DNA from: an uncultured Rubripirellula sp.
Lineage (GTDB): Bacteria; Planctomycetota; Planctomycetia; Pirellulales; Pirellulaceae
Length of the DNA: 64,000 nucleotides
Assembly (NCBI GenBank): GCA_938075415.1
Contig: CALJHC010000012.1
Coordinates: forward strand, 1-64,000
Direction of reading: 5' to 3'
Part shown: positions 10,403-20,182 of the stretch, piece by piece
Numbering within the stretch: position 1 is the stretch's first letter
How the letters are laid out: each line of letters begins with the position of its first letter
Notes under the pieces: model-generated
Database searches by the model: none
The model's input: only the letters and a program-made list of their open reading frames with translations
What the model was told of the DNA's origin: nothing
Position numbers and translations under genes: made by a program

Positions 10403-10750
10403 CTAAGAATTCAATTCGCTTCTCAATTCATCGATCACACTGGCGAGGGATGGAATCATTTCATGACAGACGGTGAAATCACCGGACGAAGCGGCTAGTT
10501 CGATTCGTTCCGCAATCGCAATCGTCCTCTCAGCTGCAATCACGCGAGCGGCTCCTTTGATGGTGTGAGCCAAACGCTCAGCTTCCCTCTGTTGCTGCCC
10601 CTGAACCGCCTTCGTGAATTGCCGAAACAAGACCGGTATCTCTTGCATCGCCGAATCACTGACAGCCCTGAAGATCGCCTGCTCACCACCCGCGTTTTCC
10701 AGAGCTTGGTCATAGTTAATTACAGATAATGGTTCATCGTGGTTATTCAA
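10403..10750 (-). CDS. Stand-alone histidine phosphotransfer (Hpt) protein
   Basis: 115 residues, the size of a single Hpt four-helix bundle. The acceptor is His62 in AHTIKGAARVI, which matches the Hpt consensus HxLKG. It would carry phosphate between a hybrid kinase or receiver and a response regulator in a phosphorelay. The start is a TTG at 10750, with AAAGGTG upstream; no in-frame ATG exists before the domain. It converges on the FHA-GAF kinase gene, which suggests but does not prove a shared pathway. Confidence 0.88.
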   Translation of the reverse strand: MNNHDEPLSVINYDQALENAGGEQAIFRAVSDSAMQEIPVLFRQFTKAVQGQQQREAERLAHTIKGAARVIAAERTIAIAERIELAASSGDFTVCHEMIPSLASVIDELRSELNS

Positions 10751-11057
10751 CAGTGCACCTTTCTATCTTCAGACATGACCTAGGATGAACTCAAACACCG
10801 ACACAACGAAACCATCTACACAACGAAACCATCTGCACTCTTATCTCTTGTGCCGCAGTCTCCATCGAGGTGACCCAAGATACAGGGTTTGCCAAATGGC
10901 ATCTGATCGCAGTCGTTTCCTTTTGCCAAACGCATTGACTGCGCCTCGAATGAGGCCCTGACGACCTCGCGTTCCTCAATTTCCATGGCAAAAGAATCAA
11001 TCTTTGGTTTGGACCGACGAACGAGTCTTCCCATTGGCTGGGACCATTCCGCCCGGC
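10751..11057. other. Intergenic with one tandem repeat
   Basis: A 307 bp spacer between polA and the Hpt gene, both on the minus strand. It holds a 17 bp duplication at 10801-10834. Confidence 0.5.
10801..10834. repeat. Tandem repeat, 17 bp x 2
   Basis: Two exact copies of ACACAACGAAACCATCT in the spacer between polA and the Hpt gene. Confidence 0.88.
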
Positions 11058-13862
11058 TTAATGGGCTTCAAGCCAATTTTTGCCAACGCCCATCTCCACC
11101 ACGATCGGCACTCGCATGGGTAAAGTGTTCCGCATCGCTGACTCAATCACGGGCATTACCGCATCCCGTTCAGAAGCAACCATATCGAAAACGATTTCAT
11201 CGTGCACCGTTAGCACCATCTTTGTCTCAAAATCCCCCAGAATCAGCTCGCGACTCACGTTGATCATTGCCAACTTGAGGATGTCCGCAGCTGTGCCCTG
11301 AATGGGGCTATTCATTGCGAGACGCTCTGCCGCCTGCGCAACCCCGCGACTCTTAGAATTGATATCCCTCAAGTATCGGCGCCGCCCAGTCTGCGTTGCA
11401 ACGTAACCATGCTCACGGGCGAAAGAGATCGTTCGATCGATGTATTCTTGGACTCCCGGATATTTCTCAAAATAACTCTCGATCAACTCGCTTGCCTCCG
11501 CTCGTGGAATATTCAATCTCTGCTGAAGGCCGAACGCGGAGATCCCGTAGATGATACCAAAGTTAACCGTCTTCGCCTTGTCTCGCATCTCCCGGGTCAC
11601 TTCCTCTACAGCGACATGATAAACCTTCGAGGCCGTGCTGGTATGAATGTCGATTTCGTTCTCAAACGCCTCGAGCATTGCCGCGTCACCACTCAATTCG
11701 GCCATCACTCGCAATTCAATTTGCGAATAATCCGCACTGAGAAGAAGGTGAGTGTCATCACGAGGGACGAACGCTGCACGAATATCTCGCCCCCGCTCCT
11801 TCCTCACGGGAATCGTCTGGAGATTCGGATCATTGGACTGCATCCTACCGGTCGCGGTCCATGACTGGCTGTAATGCGTGTGGACGCGACCGGTCCCCGA
11901 GTTAACCGCCTCGGGAAGCTGGTCAACATAGACGCTCTTGAGTTTTCTGGCGTTTCGATAGTCCAACACATCCGCCACAATCTCGTGACGGCCAAGCAAA
12001 CGCTGCATCTCCGACTCACGCGTTGAATACTGACCTGTCGCAGTCTTCTTTGGATTGGATTCAATTTCCAACTCTTCGTACAGGACCACTCCTAGCTGCT
12101 TCGGCGAATCAATGTTGAATTCGTGTCCGGCGGCGGCATAGATCTTCTCCCGAAGTTCAAGGATTTCTGCCTCCAGCTTTTTCGAGAACGCTGCGAGAGC
12201 GTCGGTGTCTAGCCGAATACCCTCGTGTTCCATCTCCACCAAAATAGGAACCAACGGGCACTCCACTTCATAGCATACCTTGGTAACCCCTCGCGTCTCC
12301 AATTCCGGACGCATCGCATTGGCAATCTGCAACGTGACGTCAGCATCTTCGCATGCATAGGGAACCAAAGATTCCAAAGGAACTTCCGACATCGCTTTCT
12401 GCGTTTCGCCCTTAGGACCAATCAAGTCACTGATGGGGATCGGAGCATAGCCGAGATAGATTTTCGCAAGGTAATCAAGCCCATGCTTCATTTCGGGCTC
12501 TTTCATGGAATGCGCCAGCATCGTATCGAACAAATCGCCTCGTACACGGATGCCGTTCCATCGAAGCAGGGTCAGATCATACTTTAGATTATGCCCAACC
12601 TTTGCAATGGACTCATCCTCGAACAGGACCCTAAACTCTTCCAAGACTTCCTTGGCAGAATCCAGCGACCCACCACATGTGACGTAGTACGCTCGGTTCG
12701 GCTCAAAACAAAAGGCGATGCCAAGCGGGATGGCAACTCGCGGATCCAGACCGGTTGCCTCTGTGTCAAAGCAGAAAGAGGGAACAGCACGCAGCTTTTC
12801 GATTAAGCTCTCTCGCTCCTCCCTATTCGTGACCGCGATATAGTCGTGCCGGATGTCCTTGATGGTTTTCTCTTCCACCGGCTCATCAAATAGCAGTGTT
12901 TGAATTTCTGTCTCGCGTTTCTCACGCTGCACCTGTGCACGATTCTGAGCCGACGAGAAATTCTTACCGAACAGCCGCTTTCCCAACGTATCGAACTCAA
13001 GTTCCATCATGAGCGATTTTAGCTTTTTCTGATCAAATCCCGCCATTTGGAAGGCGTCGAATTCGTACGAATGCGGGACCTCTAAATTGATGGTTACCAA
13101 CCTGCGCGACAGCCTCGCCATCTCCGCCTGCTCCTCAAGTCGTTCTCGCTGTTTACCTTTTAGATTGCTTGTGTTGGCGAGCAGATTTTCAATGGTCCCA
13201 TATTCAGCGATTAATTGCTGAGCGGTCTTGGGGCCAATTCCCTTGACACCGGGAATGTTGTCACTCGCATCACCCATTAAACCAAGGATATCAATGACCT
13301 GATCAACTCGCTCAATCCCCCATCGCTGTAAAACATTAGCGATCCCCACAATCTCTGGCTCTGAACCTTTTCGACCAGGCTTATAAATCACCACATCCTC
13401 AGTGACCAACTGCTCATAGTCTTTGTCGGGCGTCACCATCCAAGTGCGGTAGCCCTCAATAGCCGCTTGGTGAGCGAGCGTGCCGATAATATCATCCGCC
13501 TCATACCCGGGTGTCCTGATGACCTCGATTTGCAAGGCTTCAAGCAATCGGTCAATCCAAGGAAACTGACTCGACAAATCCTCGGGCATCGAGTCGCGGT
13601 GTGCCTTGTACTCGGGATAATCAATATGCCGCTGAGTGGGCTCGGGCGTGTCGAAAGCAACAGCAAGGTGAGTCGGTTTCTCCCGTGCAATCAAGTCCAA
13701 CAGCGCGTTGGTCAGACCAAACACGGCGGACGTGCAAATCCCACCTGAGGTAAACCGCGGACTGCGAACCAATGCGAAATGAGCCCGATAAGCAAGCGCC
13801 ATCCCATCCAACAAAAAAAGTCGCTTATCGTCCGCGAAAAGATCTTCGGTCACATCAGCCAT
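11058..13862 (-). CDS. polA: DNA polymerase I
   Basis: 934 residues, full length with all three domains. The 5' nuclease (about 14-290) shows FLLDGMALAYRAHF, YEADDIIG and GDASDNIPGVKGIGPKTA. The 3'-5' proofreading domain (about 345-520) keeps all DEDD residues: FDTEATGLD, HNLKYDL and YACEDAD. The polymerase domain has motif A LLSADYSQIELR, the O helix RDKAKTVNFGIIYG and motif C LTVHDEIVFD. It is therefore expected to proofread, unlike Thermus Pol I. It fills gaps after RNA primer removal and in excision repair. The ATG start at 13862 is clear. Confidence 0.98.
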   Translation of the reverse strand: MADVTEDLFADDKRLFLLDGMALAYRAHFALVRSPRFTSGGICTSAVFGLTNALLDLIAREKPTHLAVAFDTPEPTQRHIDYPEYKAHRDSMPEDLSSQFPWIDRLLEALQIEVIRTPGYEADDIIGTLAHQAAIEGYRTWMVTPDKDYEQLVTEDVVIYKPGRKGSEPEIVGIANVLQRWGIERVDQVIDILGLMGDASDNIPGVKGIGPKTAQQLIAEYGTIENLLANTSNLKGKQRERLEEQAEMARLSRRLVTINLEVPHSYEFDAFQMAGFDQKKLKSLMMELEFDTLGKRLFGKNFSSAQNRAQVQREKRETEIQTLLFDEPVEEKTIKDIRHDYIAVTNREERESLIEKLRAVPSFCFDTEATGLDPRVAIPLGIAFCFEPNRAYYVTCGGSLDSAKEVLEEFRVLFEDESIAKVGHNLKYDLTLLRWNGIRVRGDLFDTMLAHSMKEPEMKHGLDYLAKIYLGYAPIPISDLIGPKGETQKAMSEVPLESLVPYACEDADVTLQIANAMRPELETRGVTKVCYEVECPLVPILVEMEHEGIRLDTDALAAFSKKLEAEILELREKIYAAAGHEFNIDSPKQLGVVLYEELEIESNPKKTATGQYSTRESEMQRLLGRHEIVADVLDYRNARKLKSVYVDQLPEAVNSGTGRVHTHYSQSWTATGRMQSNDPNLQTIPVRKERGRDIRAAFVPRDDTHLLLSADYSQIELRVMAELSGDAAMLEAFENEIDIHTSTASKVYHVAVEEVTREMRDKAKTVNFGIIYGISAFGLQQRLNIPRAEASELIESYFEKYPGVQEYIDRTISFAREHGYVATQTGRRRYLRDINSKSRGVAQAAERLAMNSPIQGTAADILKLAMINVSRELILGDFETKMVLTVHDEIVFDMVASERDAVMPVIESAMRNTLPMRVPIVVEMGVGKNWLEAH

Positions 13863-14337
13863 CAGCGTCGTCCATCGGGCAGATTGGAAACAAACTCTAC
13901 GCTGAACAACCTAACACCTCAGCCTACTGCTCGACTAGCAGTCACCCCATATGACCGAACGAAGAAAAATCTCTTTGCCAATCATCCGCACACGTTCAAA
14001 GAGGACCGCAGCCAGATCGACCGCAGCTACCATTCTTCAAGAAAACAAGATTGCAACGAAAACCGGCGTGAATTCCAGTCAACCACGATCACTTTCAAGA
14101 ATGTATTCCCATTCCTGTCACGCCCACTGAACAGCGTGAAGACATATCGGGAAAGGTGAACCTTCAGCCAATTCTGGACTGGTCCAAACGTTCGTCACTG
14201 AACCAAAGAAGGATCGCTTCCAACAACATAGACGCCACTAGGATGATAACGCCCAAGAGAATCGGGCCACCCTGCGTCTCTAAAGCTTTGACGGCTATCC
14301 ACCAACCACCGACAACAACGTCCCACCTACGAATTAA
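13863..14337. other. Intergenic; open frame continues past the glycosyltransferase stop
   Basis: A 475 bp spacer downstream of the glycosyltransferase and upstream of polA. On the minus strand, the frame of the glycosyltransferase stays open after its TGA for 59 codons, down to another TGA near 14164, and encodes a hydrophobic segment. No ATG begins it. Confidence 0.4.
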
Positions 14338-15603
14338 TCAGGCGGCACGTGCCTCTGACTGCAGTCTCGTCGTAGAAAGTTGATGAACCGACTCGCCCAT
14401 CAACGCATGACGCAATTGCTTGACAATCCATCGCGATTCAATTTCAACATCAGAATCGCCTTGATGCGACTCAGCCACCGAGTTTTGCACCTCGACTGAT
14501 TCGCCATCTCGATTAATCATCCGCAGTACCGGTCCCGATTCGGTTCTTAAACCGTTCTCTAGATCAATCTGAAAATCTGCCCGCTTCAGCCGACCGCGAA
14601 CTTTCTCACCTGGAAAAGCCACCTGCACGCGTTTCACATCACCCCAACGTGCCGAAACGGGGCTATTGCCCAAACGAATTTCGATATCTGCCTCATCCTG
14701 CGTTCCACAATAAACCAGATCCGACAAAGCAGAAGCATAGTCACGGTATCGCTGATCAGACGAGACAAGAATGTTTAAGTCCTCAAACTCGGCAGGCACC
14801 AATCCCTGAAGGCACCTGGCCAAAATGATTGGCCTAGTTAGGTAGCCAACATTCATTCCATTGCGCCAGACCAACGGGGCAGTGGGGTCAACCGGATGCC
14901 AAAGGTGATAACCGAACGTTCGGTTCAGATTTGTCTTAATACGAACCCCGGACATCCGTAGACGTATCGCAAGGTCATCGTCCTCTCCACCCCAGCCCTC
15001 AAACCGTTCGTCAAAACCATTGATTGAAACCAGATCCTTTGCCCACATCGCCATGTTATAACCAACCAGCTTGGGTCTTCTGCTGTCTCGAATCAGTTGA
15101 TAGACGCGATCCCTTCGGTAGCGCTGAGCGAGCGTCGAGGTGAGACGCTGGGGAATAAAATGCCGATACTCCCCAGACATGATCAAGGAGGGCGTTACTC
15201 GCGCCGATTGCTGCTCGTCCAGTCGAATGCATTCACTGGCCCAAGCGGTACCCACCTCGCGGTCCTTTAATTGTGCCGCAAGATAGTCAGATGGAAAAAA
15301 ACAATCTCCATCAGTCAACACCAAGTATTCCCCATCCACCAAACTCAACGCCTTGTTCCCCACCCGTGCCTTGCGAAAACCGTTTTTTTCCTGAGTCACT
15401 AGCCGTAGGCGGTAGGGCGAACGCATCGATAATCGGCGAACCATCTCTTGGGTTCCATCGGTGGAACCATCATCAGCAACGATTACCTCAAAGGAATTCG
15501 CCGCAACACCCTGCTGTCGTGATAAAGAAACCAGGCAGCGTTCCAGATGCGAGAGACGCTGATAAGAGGAAACGATGAACGTTGCGGCAAGTTTCTCTTC
15601 CAT
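14338..15603 (-). CDS. Family 2 glycosyltransferase with C-terminal extension
   Basis: 421 residues. The GT-A domain (about 5-250) has ATFIVSSYQRLSHLERCL, the nucleotide-binding VADDGSTDGTQE, LVLTDGDCFFPSDY (DxD-like) and the acceptor-site motif FEGWGGEDDDLAIRL, which is typical of GalNAc/chondroitin-synthase-like GT2 enzymes. The C-terminal 150 residues carry a beta-rich region (DEADIEIRLGNSPVSARWGD) of unknown function. No signal peptide or membrane segment, so it is probably cytoplasmic and acts on a polysaccharide or glycoconjugate. The ATG is preceded by TAGGTAAGC. The donor sugar cannot be told from sequence. Confidence 0.92.
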   Translation of the reverse strand: MEEKLAATFIVSSYQRLSHLERCLVSLSRQQGVAANSFEVIVADDGSTDGTQEMVRRLSMRSPYRLRLVTQEKNGFRKARVGNKALSLVDGEYLVLTDGDCFFPSDYLAAQLKDREVGTAWASECIRLDEQQSARVTPSLIMSGEYRHFIPQRLTSTLAQRYRRDRVYQLIRDSRRPKLVGYNMAMWAKDLVSINGFDERFEGWGGEDDDLAIRLRMSGVRIKTNLNRTFGYHLWHPVDPTAPLVWRNGMNVGYLTRPIILARCLQGLVPAEFEDLNILVSSDQRYRDYASALSDLVYCGTQDEADIEIRLGNSPVSARWGDVKRVQVAFPGEKVRGRLKRADFQIDLENGLRTESGPVLRMINRDGESVEVQNSVAESHQGDSDVEIESRWIVKQLRHALMGESVHQLSTTRLQSEARAA

Positions 15604-16387
15604 GCTTACCTAAAGCTCCCTACTCCTGACGACACAGATACAACCAAAATTGGCCATTGATGACGACGTCGTTGCCCAATTACACGCGCCGTCATAGCAC
15701 TCGCTGCCGGTCACGACAGTAACTGCGATCCACACAACCAAGCTTTTTCTCAATAACTCCAAGATGCACCAGGTGTCAAGCGATAAAAATAGAAAGACTG
15801 ATCGCCTAACGCTCCTTCAGGCTCATGCTCTGGGTGTTTACAAAAATCGGCGCCGTTTTCCTGCATCCCTCCCCAAACACCGAAATCCCAAACACCACTA
15901 GAAACGCGTGGCTATCCAACGATCACCTCAAACAGCAATGAAATGCTATCAAACGCCGCGCGATCAATCGGCGCAAAAGCAAATCACAACCGATGATGAT
16001 TCAATCGGATCAGTGCGAAGCTTTACCCACTTATTGCAAACGATTGAAATATAGGTCCACAAGTTTCGACGGGAAAACTCGGCGAATGGAAACATCTGCA
16101 CACGCAGTCGTTCAGTATGCTCAGACAATCGTGAGCTGGTCTTAACAGAAGGCAGAACCGCCCATACGAAGTGGTTCGAACAAGCGAGGGGTCACAATCA
16201 TCCCCAACAAACAAGTGTTCAATCGCGGACCCGACCCAGCGATCATCCAGGACAATGACCGACGCGACCGAAACAAAAAGAAAACGAGGGGGACTTGGGC
16301 AGCGTTAGAAGCACAGCTACTCAGATTTCGACAACTGAGTGGCTAATGCACCAGATCCAGACGTGCCTTCAATCCCGGCTGACAATC
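15604..16387. other. Intergenic, no gene seen
   Basis: A 784 bp gene-free region upstream of the glycosyltransferase. A small 15 bp-period duplication (CCCAAACACC at 15872 and 15887) is the only structure seen; no tRNA or other RNA could be recognised. Confidence 0.5.
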
Positions 16388-17515
16388 CTACTGGTCACCG
16401 AGATAACGCAATTGAATTTTGGTATCGGGTAATTTTGCCTGCAACGCATCAACACCCGCTTGAGTCACGGCGGTGCGAGTCACGATGAGATCTTTCAAAT
16501 TTTTCATTCCCTCCAGATGCACCAAACCTGAATCGGTGACCAGAGTTGACCCGAGATGAAGGAAAGTGAGTTGATTCAGATCCGTTAATTTCGCCAATCC
16601 GCCGTCAGTGAGACGGGTGTTATCGAGATTCAATCTCTCAAGGGCCTTTAATTGACCGACCGGAGCGATTCCCTGATCAGAAAGGTTGACTCGCCAAAGA
16701 TTCAAATCCTTCAGGCTGGTCAGCGCTGACAACGAAGAGGTCGCTTGATCCGTGATCTGCAGGCATTCGCTTAGATCCAAGAATTCGATCTGATCCAACT
16801 GCTCCAATGCCTTGAGACCCTCCGCATCAATCTGATTGGCGGCAAGGCGAAGTTTACGAAGCTTTGGGTGCTGAGCAAACATCGCAATCGCATCATTCCC
16901 GATGGTGGTGCCCGCCAAATACAGCTCCTGCAACTGCGTTAAATCTTTCAGGTAGGCGAGCCCCTCTTCGCTGACCCACAGAAAGTCGATAGCCAACACC
17001 TTCAAGGTCTTGATTTTTCCAACGGATTCCATCCCGGGATCGCTCACTGAGCATTCGCCGTTCTTTCCGCTAAGGCGAAGTGCCTTTAGCCGAGGCAGGT
17101 CCACCAAAGCCTCAAGTCCCGCGTCACTGACCGGGCAATCCCTAAGGTCCAAATCTTCAAGCGCCTGCAACTTACCTAAAGCGAGACACGCATCATCGCC
17201 CATACCCGTTCCACCAAGTCTGACCGCTCGCAATCGCGGTAATCCAGCCAGAGCTTCAATGGCGTCAAGAGTTACTTCCCCGCCGCGAAAGTCCGCATCG
17301 ATGATCAACCCATCTCCGTCCCGACGGACATTTGACGCAACCGAATCGACTGTCATTGCAGAGTCGGCATTATCTTGCACCATGACTCGGGGCTTCTCTG
17401 ACTTGGCAGAAGCCGCTTCAGAGGATGGTGATGGACTGGGCTGACTGTCCTTTGACGAACAACCGACGCTGATGGTGATAAGTAGCACACATAAGGCATT
17501 TCTGGAAAGGAGCAA
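16388..17515 (-). CDS. Leucine-rich repeat lipoprotein
   Basis: 375 residues. The signal peptide ends in a lipobox (SVGC, Cys19), so it is predicted to be lipid-anchored. A Ser/Pro-rich linker follows, then at least nine LRR units from about residue 70 to the end, of the planctomycete type with a TDxGLxxL or SDxGLxxL pattern (for example VSDAGLEALVDLPRLKALRL and LTDGGLAKLTDLNQLTFLHL). LRRs of this kind mediate protein binding. The start is the TTG at 17515, preceded at six bases by a strong GAGGAAAA site. No partner gene is evident. Confidence 0.88.
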   Translation of the reverse strand: MLLSRNALCVLLITISVGCSSKDSQPSPSPSSEAASAKSEKPRVMVQDNADSAMTVDSVASNVRRDGDGLIIDADFRGGEVTLDAIEALAGLPRLRAVRLGGTGMGDDACLALGKLQALEDLDLRDCPVSDAGLEALVDLPRLKALRLSGKNGECSVSDPGMESVGKIKTLKVLAIDFLWVSEEGLAYLKDLTQLQELYLAGTTIGNDAIAMFAQHPKLRKLRLAANQIDAEGLKALEQLDQIEFLDLSECLQITDQATSSLSALTSLKDLNLWRVNLSDQGIAPVGQLKALERLNLDNTRLTDGGLAKLTDLNQLTFLHLGSTLVTDSGLVHLEGMKNLKDLIVTRTAVTQAGVDALQAKLPDTKIQLRYLGDQ

Positions 17516-17956
17516 TTCGTTTTCCTCACGAACAAGTTGAAAGCATTTAGCAGCGAGACAGTTCCGCTAGTTTCACTGCAACGGCTTCACCGAAGAATCA
17601 AACACAAAAAACAAAGATTAATCAATTGGGCGAACCTCATTGCGTCTCAACTCAATCAGGGAGAGCTCTACACTCGATCCTCGCACAAGGCTAAACAACA
17701 ACGCCCAGGTCCAACAAGGCGATATGGAATTATCCCAACACCCAGTTTCCTCTGCAGCACAACAACCGCCATCGCACACATCAGGTCGCCCTGATGCGGC
17801 ATCCAAAACAAACACGACGCAAGAATCCAGGTTATTCTTGGCTCAGGACAATCGAGATCATTGTCCGTCGCCAAGCATCGCAACTAGCAACAGGCTGGCA
17901 ATCGATGAACAAGCACTGGTAGAAGCAGCGCCCGAAAACTTGCACGGTCCAGTTCG
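17516..17956. other. Intergenic, no feature seen
   Basis: A 441 bp spacer upstream of the LRR lipoprotein gene and downstream of the oxidoreductase gene, both on the minus strand. Nothing beyond the GAGGAAAA ribosome binding site of the LRR gene. Confidence 0.5.
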
Positions 17957-19300
17957 CTAGACCGTCTTTTCCATTTCCCAACCAGAGCGATACTGCTTGC
18001 GGATGTACTGATCTGCTTCTGGACAGTTGGTCGCTTTCAAACTTTTAGCATCCCAGTCGAGACGCTTGCCGGTCCGGTAAGAAACATTGCCCAGCAGAAC
18101 GGCTTCGGTCAGAGCACCGGAGTAATCAAAATTACAGAGAGTTGGTGAACCATCCTTACAGGCCTTGATCCATTCGGCATGATGCCCAATCGAATCAGGA
18201 ATGGTAGGCGCGGGCGCCTCATACTTTGAATATTTATCGGTGGGGAACAGCCGATACTTGGAGTAGTCGGCGAACATTTTTCCTTCTGTCCCAACAAACA
18301 TGACTCCGCTACCGGGCACTCGCTCCCCCGCCACCTCACGTGGTGTCATATTGCCGTCGTACCATGTCAGTTCACATGCGGGCATCTTACCACGCTCGGG
18401 GTATTGATACTTAACCGTCAAGCCAAGTGGGCAAGTCTCAGGGTGGACTCGGTCATCATTCGAAACGGCCTCACAACTCACAGGATGCCGAAGGTCCAGC
18501 GCCCAGAAGGGTAGATCCATATAGTGGCAACCCATGTCACCCAGGGTCCCCTGACCGAAGTCCCACCAACGTCTCCATTGGGCAGGATGATAACGGCCCG
18601 GAGCGTAGGGTCGCTCCGGTGCCGGTCCGAGCCAGAGGTTCCAGTCGAGATTAGCTGGCGGGGTTTCACCAGTCGCAGGTCGGTCGCCACCACCCCATCC
18701 TTTGCCAACCCAAACATGAACCTCTTTGACATCACCAATGGCACCAGACTGGATCACCTCGACGACTCGTCGGTAATTACCCCCAGCATGAATCTGCGTA
18801 CCCATCTGAGTGGCAACACCTTTGGCCTTTGCGGCCTGCGCAACTAAACGAGCCTCTTGAATCGTGTGGGTGAGTGGCTTCTCGCAATAACAATGAAGTC
18901 CCGCGTTGATTGCGCGGATCGATGCGGGAGCATGATTGTGATCGGCAACCGCAATCACGATTGCATCCGCTCGGTCCGCCTCACTGGCGATCATTTCCCG
19001 ATAGTCTGAATAGGTCCTCGCACCCTTAAATTGATTCGCTGCCCGATCAAGATAATTTGAGTCAACGTCACACAGACCGACCACGTTTTCATTTCGGATA
19101 CCATCGATGTTCGCGGCGGCACGATTAGCGGTGCCAACACACAAAATCTTTAACTTCTCATTCGCGGATCGCGACTCCTGCGCGGCAACTTCACTCCATA
19201 CTCCTGCCGACAACGCTGCCGCCCCGGACGCCTTCATGAACTGTCGTCGTTTCAGACCTTGGAGCTTCGTCTTTTCGCCAGACACAGACTGTTTACGCAT
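17957..19300 (-). CDS. Tat-exported Gfo/Idh/MocA-family oxidoreductase
   Basis: 447 residues. A twin-arginine signal (KRRQFMKASGAAALSAGVW) directs folded export. The NAD(P)-binding Rossmann domain follows (LKILCVGTANRAAANIDGI, slightly atypical in its Gly motif). The family EKP motif is CEKPLTHTIQEARLVA. The C-terminal alpha/beta domain has AEWIKACKDGSPTLCNFDYS, typical of planctomycete homologues. The probable reaction is oxidation of a sugar or cyclitol with a tightly bound nucleotide; the substrate is unknown. AGGAAAGC precedes the ATG. A second, distinct homologue lies at 20183-21508. Confidence 0.93.
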   Translation of the reverse strand: MRKQSVSGEKTKLQGLKRRQFMKASGAAALSAGVWSEVAAQESRSANEKLKILCVGTANRAAANIDGIRNENVVGLCDVDSNYLDRAANQFKGARTYSDYREMIASEADRADAIVIAVADHNHAPASIRAINAGLHCYCEKPLTHTIQEARLVAQAAKAKGVATQMGTQIHAGGNYRRVVEVIQSGAIGDVKEVHVWVGKGWGGGDRPATGETPPANLDWNLWLGPAPERPYAPGRYHPAQWRRWWDFGQGTLGDMGCHYMDLPFWALDLRHPVSCEAVSNDDRVHPETCPLGLTVKYQYPERGKMPACELTWYDGNMTPREVAGERVPGSGVMFVGTEGKMFADYSKYRLFPTDKYSKYEAPAPTIPDSIGHHAEWIKACKDGSPTLCNFDYSGALTEAVLLGNVSYRTGKRLDWDAKSLKATNCPEADQYIRKQYRSGWEMEKTV

Positions 19301-20182
19301 GCTGCTTTCCTAATCAACAAAAAAAATTGATGTAATTTACAAACAGGGGGACCAATCAATGCTTCCTCAAGCTATCCATTCGATCAAGATCAAGTAGCGG
19401 TAATGATGGTTTCTGAGCCCCACTGAGATGGTGCCAAATCGCCTCTTACAAAAATCTCTACTTACGAGATGAACGACCGGCGTTCACCGAATGGATGCTC
19501 AGAATAACACGCTAGATCAAACCAATGGAAATCGTGTGTGTATCGTAAGCGAATCGCCGGGCGTTTTTCGCCGACTTAGCGTCGACGAACTGGCAGACAC
19601 TTAAACCGATGTCAAACCGATGTCCGATGATTCGTCCAACACTTGCTAACCACAAGCTTAACTCAACGCTTCAGAAGTCACTATTAAAATGGTTTTCTTC
19701 AACCCTCCATTCTAACCGATCTCACCGCCATATTGGAGATCACCCCATTATACGGAGAAACATCACCAATGATAAAGAATCTAATCAGAGAACATCGCTT
19801 TTGGCCCCGCTGAGGCCTTTTAGAAAGTACCCCTGGGATCTCAGCGCTTCACCACCGTAAAAAATTGTCAGGATAGCTCGCGGCAAATAGTGAGATTGCG
19901 GCTCGAGACTCGATCAGCAGCCATCTGAAAGCTGCCAAAACCCATCCCGACACACCGACACACCGACACACCGACACACCGACACACCGACACACCGATA
20001 CACCGATACACCGGCGACAAAAATGAGACGAAGATCCACGGCAGAAGATGAATGATCAAACCAATCGAGAGGATCAGACCCCGTCAGCATCGCATTTCAT
20101 CGATAGCCATTAACGTCCTCGATGTACCAACTCTGGCGTAACCTCCTTCCCGCTTGATCGGGCCAAGCAGAAACGGTGAGAA
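19301..20182. other. Long intergenic region with 8 bp tandem array
   Basis: An 882 bp gap between the two Gfo/Idh/MocA genes. It holds the eight-unit array at 19951-20014. Near 19809 a GGCC-loop-GGCC-TTTT element looks weakly terminator-like, but the stem is only four pairs. Confidence 0.5.
19951..20014. repeat. Tandem repeat, 8 bp x 8
   Basis: Six exact copies of CACACCGA followed by TACACCGA and TACACCGG. Because 8 is not a multiple of 3, all frames read through as a period-8 peptide. The ORFs it creates are artefacts. Confidence 0.95.

Noticed and set aside
16170-16180. TTCGAA motif resembling a tRNA T-loop
   Set aside because: The flanking bases cannot form the T stem and no acceptor or anticodon arm fits.
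19951-20014. Possible CRISPR array
   Set aside because: The 8 bp units are contiguous without spacers; a simple tandem repeat.
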